This document shows, in pieces, positions 1 to 5,269 of a stretch of 7,637 bases of DNA. This DNA comes from an uncultured Clostridia bacterium. Its GTDB lineage: Bacteria; Bacillota; Clostridia; Oscillospirales; Ruminococcaceae. Made by a program: the position numbers and the translations under genes. Numbering within the stretch: position 1 is the first letter of the stretch; each line of letters begins with the position of its first letter. The DNA is taken from the NCBI GenBank assembly GCA_946183095.1, contig CAMHBE010000079.1, positions 1 to 7,637 of the forward strand, written 5' to 3'. The notes beneath the pieces are model-generated. The model was not told where the DNA came from and did no database searches. It saw only the letters and a program-made list of their open reading frames with translations.

Positions 1-428
1 AGAAGAGCCTGTCACAGCTCAGGGTCGCGGATTTCGCTGACAAGAATATCGGTGTTGTCACGGGTACTATAATGGAATCTTTTGTGAAAAAGGAATATCC
101 GGAGGCAAAAATATCCTACTTCAACAACAGCATTGACCTGACAATGGCGCTCAGCAAAGGTAAGGTGGATGCGTTCCTTTGTGACCCCGCAAGTGCGGAG
201 ATCTTGTCAAAAGAAAATCCGGGTATCAAATATCTGGACGATACCGCGGGGACATTTGAAGCGGGAGTGATCTTTCCGAAGACCGAAAAAGGCGAAAAGC
301 TGAAAAAGCAGATGGACGAGTTCCTCACGAAGATAAAGGGTGACGGGACGCTCGACGCTCTGATGGATTTCTGGAACACCGATGAAGCAAAGGAAACGTA
401 TGTCGATACCTCCGGTATGTCCGCGGAG
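1..428 (+). repeat. Substrate-binding domain unit 1 (C-terminal part only)
   Basis: This is the second lobe and C-terminal segment of a binding domain whose first lobe lies upstream of the window. It shows the lobe-2 opening GVVTGT, the KVDAFLCD motif with the Asp (residue 38 from the Met at 72) that in this family contacts the ligand amino group, and the closing pattern GTLDALMDFW. The pocket residues visible here are intact, so it is probably a working receptor. Confidence 0.85.
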
Positions 429-2894
429 AACGGTACGCTGAAATTCGTCACGGGCGGAGACGCGATGCCGAGCTCGTATCTTGTCGGCAGCAGACCGGCA
501 GGTCATGATGTTGACATTGCTGTGCGGTTCTGCCGCGAATACGGGTACGGGATAGATATAATCATCACCGATTTTTCGGGTGTCATACCGGGTCTGATGT
601 CCGGACTGTATGACTTTTCCGGAAACGATATCGTGATAACCGATGAGAGAAAAGAAAGTGTAAACTTCTCGGTCCCGTATATGACCGCGGATGTCTATAT
701 GATGATAAAAGATCCGGGCAGTGGAGCCACTGAAATTTCGGACTACAACGGCAGGAATATCGGTATCCTCACCGGTTCCTCGTTCGAGCCGCTCACCCTT
801 GAGCTTTTCCCGGACAGCAAATACTTTTATTATAATAATTTTTCCGATCTCAGCATAGCACTCAGGACAGGAAAGATCGACGCATTTATCGGGGATATTC
901 CGATATTGCAGTCTATACATGAAAAAGAGGATGAGATAGACTATTTCAGAGATCCTATCGGCAGCGAGGACTACTACTTTGCTTTTACCAAGGATAATAA
1001 AAAATCAGAGAAGCTGTGCGAACAGTTCAATGAGTTTCTGGCAAAGTGCCGTGAGAACGGAACTTTGGATGAGATCAACGCTGTCTGGACCGGAAACGAT
1101 ACTTCCCGACAGAAGATAGATGACGACGATCTCACCGGTGAAAACGGCACCTTAAATGTCGTAACGAATCTGAGTTCAGCTCCTTTTTCGTACCTTAAGG
1201 ACAATTCACTTGCAGGTATCACTATCGACCTTACCGTTCGCTTTTGCAGAGAATACGGCTATTCCTGCGAGATCTCCGACGCTGATATAACCGCTATGAT
1301 AGCCGGCTTAGTATCCGGTAATTATGATTTTGCCGCGTCACCTTTTTCCATGACCGAGGAACGCAAACAGAATATACTCTTTTCGGACGCGTTCTACACA
1401 TCGGGCATGGGGCTTGCCGTAAGAGCTTCCGATCTGACGGCAAGCGGTAAGACCGGTATGGTAAGATACTCCGACTATGACGGCAAAAAGGTAGGCATCC
1501 AGACAGGCACATCTTTTGACGCAATCGTGACCGAGAAGCTGCCGGATGCCAAAGTATCGTACTACAATTCCTACACAGACCTGCTCATGGCTCTGGAGTC
1601 AGACTCAATAGATGCGTTTGCAGCTGATGAGCCTGTCATAAAAACCATGATGAATGAGGATAGTTCGCTGACTTATATAAACGATTATCTTGACACATTT
1701 GACTACGGTTTCGCTTTTGCAAAGAACGAGCGCGGAAAGAAGCTGTGTGACGAGATGAGCAAGTTTATCCGGGTGATAAAGTATGAGGGAATATATTCTG
1801 AGATAGGAGAGATATGGTTCGGCACCGACGAGAGCAAAAAAACGATACCACCGCTCTCCGAACTTCCTGCGGATAATGGCGTGGTGAAATTTGCCACAGA
1901 ATCCGCATCAGCTCCGTTTGTTTACAGGAGCGGGGATAATATCGTAGGATATGAGATAGATATTATTTATCGGTTCTGTAAGGAGTACGGATACGGTCTG
2001 CAGATTTCCGACATGAACTTCGATGCGATCATACCCTCAATACAGTCGGGTAAGAGTGACTGCGGTGCCTCGTCCATGTCGATAACCGAAGAGCGGGCGG
2101 AAAGCGTTTATTTTTCGGAATCCACATACAGAGGCGGCACGGTGCTTGCGGTAAAGAAAGCCGACCTTGGCGGATCCGTTTCTTCGGCACCGGAGGAGCA
2201 AAAGGATATCTTCGGTATCATCGCGGAGAGCTTCGAGAAGAATTTCATAAGGGAAGAACGCTGGAAACTTATTGTTCTGGGTGTTATCGTCACGATGATA
2301 ATAACCGTGGCATCTGTTATCTTAGGTTCGGTACTGGCGTTCGGCATAAGTATTTTCCGCCGTACAGGCAGCCGTCTCGCGGTCGCAATATCGAGAGTGT
2401 ATGTGAGACTTCTTCAGGGCACTCCTATGGTGGTACTGCTGATGATACTCTATTATGTGGTGCTCGGAAAGTCGGGACTTGATTCGCTATGGGTCGCGAT
2501 AATCGGTTTTGCGCTGAACTTCGGCGCATACGCGTCCGAGATCATGCGTTCCGGCATAGAGAGCATCGACGGCGGACAGCGTGAAGCTGCGCTGGCGCTC
2601 GGTTACAGCGAAAATCAGGCGTTTTTCAGGTTCATTTTCCCGCAGGCGGCACGCCGGTTCATGCCGGTATATGTTCAGGAGATAGTGTCGCTGCTGAAAA
2701 ACACATCTATCGTCGGATATATCGCGATACAGGATCTCACCAAAATGTCCGATATCATCCGCAGCCGCACTTATGAAGCGTTTTTCCCGCTTATCGCCAC
2801 TGCGGTCATCTACTTCATACTTGCATGGATCATCTCTCTTGTGCTGAAATTGCTTACACGCAGGCTGTCCTTCGACAGGAAGAAGAAGAAGTAA
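1..2894 (+). CDS. Polar amino-acid ABC transporter: tandem substrate-binding domains fused to permease (5' partial)
   Basis: Imports a polar amino acid or similar small solute across the cytoplasmic membrane, with receptors and channel in one chain. The frame is open from base 3, and the residues before the Met at 72 (a DFADKNIGVVTGT stretch) are already a binding-domain core, so the true start is upstream. Numbered from that Met (940 residues), there is the end of one SBP_bac_3-type domain (to about 119), two full domains (120-357 and 358-601), half a domain (602-699), a short linker, and a HisM/GlnP-type permease (about 731-933). The permease has hydrophobic segments near 732-758, 786-798, 804-822 and 903-927. 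Its EAA loop (about 823-859, GGQREAALALG then PQA) is the site that contacts the ATPase. The chain ends in a basic tail (RKKKK). No ATPase gene is in the window, so one must be supplied from elsewhere. The family assignment is firm but the substrate is unknown. Confidence 0.93.
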   Translation, partial: KSLSQLRVADFADKNIGVVTGTIMESFVKKEYPEAKISYFNNSIDLTMALSKGKVDAFLCDPASAEILSKENPGIKYLDDTAGTFEAGVIFPKTEKGEKLKKQMDEFLTKIKGDGTLDALMDFWNTDEAKETYVDTSGMSAENGTLKFVTGGDAMPSSYLVGSRPAGHDVDIAVRFCREYGYGIDIIITDFSGVIPGLMSGLYDFSGNDIVITDERKESVNFSVPYMTADVYMMIKDPGSGATEISDYNGRNIGILTGSSFEPLTLELFPDSKYFYYNNFSDLSIALRTGKIDAFIGDIPILQSIHEKEDEIDYFRDPIGSEDYYFAFTKDNKKSEKLCEQFNEFLAKCRENGTLDEINAVWTGNDTSRQKIDDDDLTGENGTLNVVTNLSSAPFSYLKDNSLAGITIDLTVRFCREYGYSCEISDADITAMIAGLVSGNYDFAASPFSMTEERKQNILFSDAFYTSGMGLAVRASDLTASGKTGMVRYSDYDGKKVGIQTGTSFDAIVTEKLPDAKVSYYNSYTDLLMALESDSIDAFAADEPVIKTMMNEDSSLTYINDYLDTFDYGFAFAKNERGKKLCDEMSKFIRVIKYEGIYSEIGEIWFGTDESKKTIPPLSELPADNGVVKFATESASAPFVYRSGDNIVGYEIDIIYRFCKEYGYGLQISDMNFDAIIPSIQSGKSDCGASSMSITEERAESVYFSESTYRGGTVLAVKKADLGGSVSSAPEEQKDIFGIIAESFEKNFIREERWKLIVLGVIVTMIITVASVILGSVLAFGISIFRRTGSRLAVAISRVYVRLLQGTPMVVLLMILYYVVLGKSGLDSLWVAIIGFALNFGAYASEIMRSGIESIDGGQREAALALGYSENQAFFRFIFPQAARRFMPVYVQEIVSLLKNTSIVGYIAIQDLTKMSDIIRSRTYEAFFPLIATAVIYFILAWIISLVLKLLTRRLSFDRKKKK
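429..1142 (+). repeat. Substrate-binding domain unit 2 (complete, divergent pocket)
   Basis: A complete unit of about 238 residues. Lobe 1 starts at NGTLKF and carries RFCREYGYG and ITDERKESVNFS, with the carboxylate-binding Arg at residue 193. Lobe 2 has GILTGSSFE and KIDAFIGD, with Asp at 275. The usual lobe-1 aromatic motif (APFSY or APFVY in units 3 and 4) is PSSY here, and the stretch before the TxER motif reads GNDIV rather than a small-residue run. The ligand preference may therefore differ from its neighbours. Confidence 0.88.
1143..1874 (+). repeat. Substrate-binding domain unit 3 (complete)
   Basis: A complete unit of about 244 residues with canonical motifs: NGTLNV, APFSY, RFCREYGYS, MTEERKQN (Arg 431), GIQTGTSFD, SIDAFAAD (Asp 519) and the closing IWFGTDESKK. 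A slightly longer linker precedes its second lobe (around ASGKTGMVRYSDYDGK). Base-level similarity to units 2 and 4 is visible but diverged, so the duplication is not recent. Confidence 0.88.
1875..2168 (+). repeat. Substrate-binding domain unit 4 (N-terminal half only)
   Basis: About 98 residues that match lobe 1 of the preceding units motif by motif: NGVVKF, APFVY, GYEIDIIYRFCKEYGYG, ITEERAESVYFS (Arg 675) and LAVKKADL. The sequence then stops matching exactly where the others enter lobe 2 (YDGKKVGIQTGT in unit 3). It passes through a Ser/Pro/Glu linker into the permease. The unit lacks the lobe-2 Asp and the Thr/Ser anion site, so it cannot form a normal closed pocket by itself. Confidence 0.85.
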
Positions 2895-3016
2895 GATCGC
2901 TGAACCGAGGTGAGGGACAGGCGGAGAAACTGATGAAGCGGCTTTCGTCCGGAACAAGTGTACAGCTATATTAAAACATTATGAAAAAATACAGTCGTGT
3001 TCGGGTGACACGGCGG

Positions 3017-3023
3017 AAAGAGG
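3017..3023 (+). promoter_or_regulatory. Ribosome binding site deciding the start of the ATP-binding protein
   Basis: AAAGAGG lies 5 bases before the ATG at 3029. The earlier in-frame ATG at 2981 has only AT-rich sequence and no purine-rich site before it, and it would add a basic 16-residue extension that this small family normally lacks. Confidence 0.65.
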
Positions 3024-3028
3024 TGCTC

Positions 3029-3436
3029 ATGAAAGAGATAACGGTGCAGGCAACGGACAGTGAGCTTGCAAATGTACTGAATTTTGTGACAGAGGAGCTT
3101 GAGTCTTGTGATTGCCCGCTGAAGGCACAGATGCAGATCGAAGTCGCTGTCGAGGAACTGTTCGTAAATATAGCGCACTATGCTTACTCGCCGGAGATAG
3201 GAATGGCTACGGTGCGTGTATCTGTCAAAGAGGAACCGCTTACCGTTGAGATAACCTTCATTGACAACGGTGTGCAGTACGACCCGCTTGCCAAACCGGA
3301 CCCGGATGTTACGCTTTCGGCGGAAGAACGCGGGATAGGCGGACTTGGGATATACATGGTCAAGAAGAGCATGGACGATATCCAGTATGAATACAAGGAC
3401 GGCAGAAATATCCTTACCATTAAAAAGAACTTATAA
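3029..3436 (+). CDS. RsbW/SpoIIAB-like ATP-binding protein (anti-sigma regulatory type, HATPase_c_2)
   Basis: A small cytosolic GHKL-fold ATPase of the kind that phosphorylates a STAS-domain partner and can sequester a sigma factor. It has 135 residues, usual for the family. The ATP-site boxes are all present: N box EVAVEELFVNIAHYAY (residues 38-53, Asn 47), G1 box DNGVQYDP (79-86) and G2 box RGIGGLGIYMVKKSMD (101-116). The chain ends in the beta-strand pattern NILTIKKNL. The start at 3029 is chosen for its Shine-Dalgarno site and because homology-like sequence begins there; an ATG at 2981 is possible but less likely. It follows the transporter gene by 134 bases and precedes the CstA gene by 105. 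No STAS partner, phosphatase or sigma factor is encoded in the window, so its target is unknown. The family is secure; a sigma-switch role is inferred from the family. Confidence 0.9.
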   Translation: MKEITVQATDSELANVLNFVTEELESCDCPLKAQMQIEVAVEELFVNIAHYAYSPEIGMATVRVSVKEEPLTVEITFIDNGVQYDPLAKPDPDVTLSAEERGIGGLGIYMVKKSMDDIQYEYKDGRNILTIKKNL

Positions 3437-3524
3437 GAAACAGATATCAGATGATGAAATGCGGAGAACGGTGCGGAAGCTGACAGCGTAAAATCAGAAA
3501 CAGCATACATCCACAAATTCACAG

Positions 3525-3533
3525 AAAAGGAAG
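3525..3533 (+). promoter_or_regulatory. Ribosome binding site for the TTG start of the CstA gene
   Basis: AAAAGGAAG sits 8 bases before TTG at 3542, within normal spacing. It supports a non-ATG start. The first in-frame ATG, at residue 47, would remove the first membrane helix and the conserved RKTPA segment. Confidence 0.6.
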
Positions 3534-3541
3534 CGAGACAA

Positions 3542-5020
3542 TTGATAACATTTATAATCGGGATCGCAGTGCTTGTCATCGGCGCTATTATCTACGGAAA
3601 TGTATGCGAAAAGGTACTGCGTCCTACAGACAGAAAGACACCTGCCGTCGAGAAATTTGACGGTGTGGATTTTGTCCCCATGAAAAGGCGGAAGAACAGT
3701 CTTATAGAACTGCTGAATATTGCAGGTACTGGACCGATACTCGGACCGATACAGGGCGTTCTGTTCGGACCGATAGCATTTCTCACTATACCGCTCGGCT
3801 GCGTGCTGGGAGGGGCGTTACACGATTATTTTTGCGGCATGATATCCATTCGCAACGGCGGCGAGCAGATGCCGAGCCTTATAAAGAGGTTTCTCGGCAA
3901 ATACATTTATGTAATATACAACATTTTTGTATGCCTGATGATGCTCCTTGTGGGCGTGGTATTCATTTATACGCCCGGCGACCTTTTCGTTACACACATA
4001 ATCGGCGGAGAGAGCAATTTTGAAAACCCTGTGCTGTGGATAGTTTACGGTGTGATATTTGCATATTATATAGTGGCAACGCTGCTGCCGATAGACAAGA
4101 TAATCGGAAAGATCTATCCTGTGTTCGGTGCTATACTACTGGTCTCCGCAGTTGGCGTATTCGTGGGGATTTTCGCAAAGGGCTATCAGCTCGACGAGAT
4201 ATGGGAGACCGGTCTTACCCTCCTCAATCCTTACGGCGATCACTTCATCCCGATATTCTTCGTTACTGTCGCCTGCGGTATCGTATCGGGGTTCCACTCA
4301 ACGCAGGCTACGCTCGTATCCCGTACTTTAGAGGATGAACGTGAAGGGCGCATCACCTTCTACTATATGATGATAATCGAAGGCTTTATCGCAATGGTAT
4401 GGGCTGCTGCCGCAATGGGCGCAGTGAATATCGGAATTGCCACAAACGATATGCTTCGCAACCAAGCGACTTCGGTGGTGGGTATCGTTGCAAAGGATAT
4501 GCTCGGCAGTATAGGCGGTATCATCGCTATCCTCGGTGTCATCATACTGCCGATAACCTCCGGTGATACATCGCTTCGTTCGCTTCGTATCATGATCTCG
4601 GACGCGTTGCACATCGACACGAAAAAAAAGCGCAACAACCTGCTTGTCGCGCTGGGGATCTTTAGTGTGGTGGCGGCTATCCTTGTGTGGGCAAAAGCAG
4701 ACTCAAGCGGATTCAATATCCTGTGGAGATACTTCTCATGGGCAAACGAGACCACGGCAGTGTTTGCGTTCGCCATGATAAGTGTGTATATGATATGGAA
4801 CAAAATGCCGTATCTCATGGCACTGATCCCCGGGACATTCTATATGTATGTGGTCACGAGCTATATACTTAACGCGCGTATCGGCTTAAATTTCTCGTGG
4901 ATATCGGCATATATCATTGCGGCGGTGTTAGCGTTCGCGTATGCGGCTGCTATCGTTGTTTACGGAAGAAAGACTGCAAACGGCAGCTCCGGTCTGCTGA
5001 AAAATAACAGTACCGTTTAG
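3542..5020 (+). CDS. cstA: CstA-family carbon-starvation membrane transporter
   Basis: A polytopic inner-membrane carrier. Characterised relatives take up peptides and/or pyruvate during carbon limitation; the substrate here is not shown. It has 492 residues, shorter than the roughly 700 of the E. coli protein and consistent with the compact clostridial form. Family signatures in order are: a first helix followed by DRKTPA (30-35), AGTGPILGPIQG (61-72), GGALHDYFCGMISIRNGG (90-107), CGIVSGFHSTQATLVSR (245-261), EGFIAMVWAAAAMG (280-293), ILPITSGDTSLRSLR (335-349) and WRYFSWANETTAVFA (395-409), the last within the C-terminal CstA_5TM-like part. Many hydrophobic helices alternate with short loops. 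The start codon is TTG, supported by the site at 3525 and by the intact first helix. An A8 run at 4622-4629 encodes part of a TKKKR cytoplasmic-type loop and does not break the frame. Confidence 0.93.
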   Translation: MITFIIGIAVLVIGAIIYGNVCEKVLRPTDRKTPAVEKFDGVDFVPMKRRKNSLIELLNIAGTGPILGPIQGVLFGPIAFLTIPLGCVLGGALHDYFCGMISIRNGGEQMPSLIKRFLGKYIYVIYNIFVCLMMLLVGVVFIYTPGDLFVTHIIGGESNFENPVLWIVYGVIFAYYIVATLLPIDKIIGKIYPVFGAILLVSAVGVFVGIFAKGYQLDEIWETGLTLLNPYGDHFIPIFFVTVACGIVSGFHSTQATLVSRTLEDEREGRITFYYMMIIEGFIAMVWAAAAMGAVNIGIATNDMLRNQATSVVGIVAKDMLGSIGGIIAILGVIILPITSGDTSLRSLRIMISDALHIDTKKKRNNLLVALGIFSVVAAILVWAKADSSGFNILWRYFSWANETTAVFAFAMISVYMIWNKMPYLMALIPGTFYMYVVTSYILNARIGLNFSWISAYIIAAVLAFAYAAAIVVYGRKTANGSSGLLKNNSTV

Positions 5021-5131
5021 TCTGTCATAACATATTTGTAAAATGGCGCCTCTAAATTAACAAGAAAGTAACTACACATAATAACACATCATCTTACTGC
5101 GGTATTTAATTTATGAAAGGTCGGTGTCTGA
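5021..5131 (+). other. AT-rich intergenic region before the secreted protein gene
   Basis: This 111-base gap has no stable hairpin followed by a T run, so no intrinsic terminator is seen after the CstA gene. It is AT-rich from about 5053 to 5115. ATAATA at 5078-5083 resembles a -10 element, but no good -35 element is found at normal spacing, so a promoter is only possible. A GAAAGG at 5115-5120 is the likely ribosome binding site for the ATG at 5132, with rather long spacing (11 bases). Confidence 0.35.
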
Positions 5132-5269
5132 ATGGAAAAGAAGAATAACTCCGGTCAGTACGGAAAGACAGTCTTTTCGGCGCTGAAAAACAAGATAGTG
5201 CGCCGTGTCGTTCCCGTATTTATGAGTGCGGCAATGGTGGTGCAGTTAGTCCCGCTCAATTCGTATGCC
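5132..5269 (+). other. Sec signal peptide of the secreted hydrolase-like protein
   Basis: The N-terminus has a long polar region of about 25 residues rich in Lys and Arg (ending KNKIVRR), a hydrophobic stretch VVPVFMSAAMVVQLVPL, and a probable signal peptidase I site after SYA (residue 46). There is no lipobox Cys. The long n-region is typical of large surface proteins of Gram-positive bacteria. Confidence 0.8.

Noticed and set aside
72..74. ATG at 72 as the start of the transporter gene
   Set aside because: The frame is open back to base 3 and the upstream codons encode the conserved DFADKNIGVVTGT core of a binding domain. A start at 72 would cut a domain in half and leave no signal peptide.
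207..920. Minus-strand open frame of 237 codons
   Set aside because: It lies wholly inside the transporter gene, its product has no recognisable motif, and the plus-strand frame there is clearly conserved domain sequence.
2967..2972. TATATT as a -10 element for a promoter before the ATP-binding protein gene
   Set aside because: At 17-base spacing the upstream hexamer (TTCGTC) matches only two positions of the -35 consensus, so there is too little to call a promoter.
2932..2973. Small open frame MKRLSSGTSVQLY between the transporter and the ATP-binding protein
   Set aside because: It has only 13 codons with no clear family or structure. The purine-rich sequence before it is not enough to call a gene.
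2895..3028. Intrinsic terminator between the transporter and ATP-binding protein genes
   Set aside because: No GC-rich hairpin followed by a T run could be found by eye in this gap, nor in 3437-3541.
2981..3028. N-terminal extension of the ATP-binding protein from the ATG at 2981
   Set aside because: No Shine-Dalgarno site precedes it, the extra 16 residues are basic and unlike the family, and the ATG at 3029 has a better site.
3451..3483. Small open frame MMKCGERCGS after the ATP-binding protein
   Set aside because: It has ten codons, no good ribosome binding site and no evidence of conservation.
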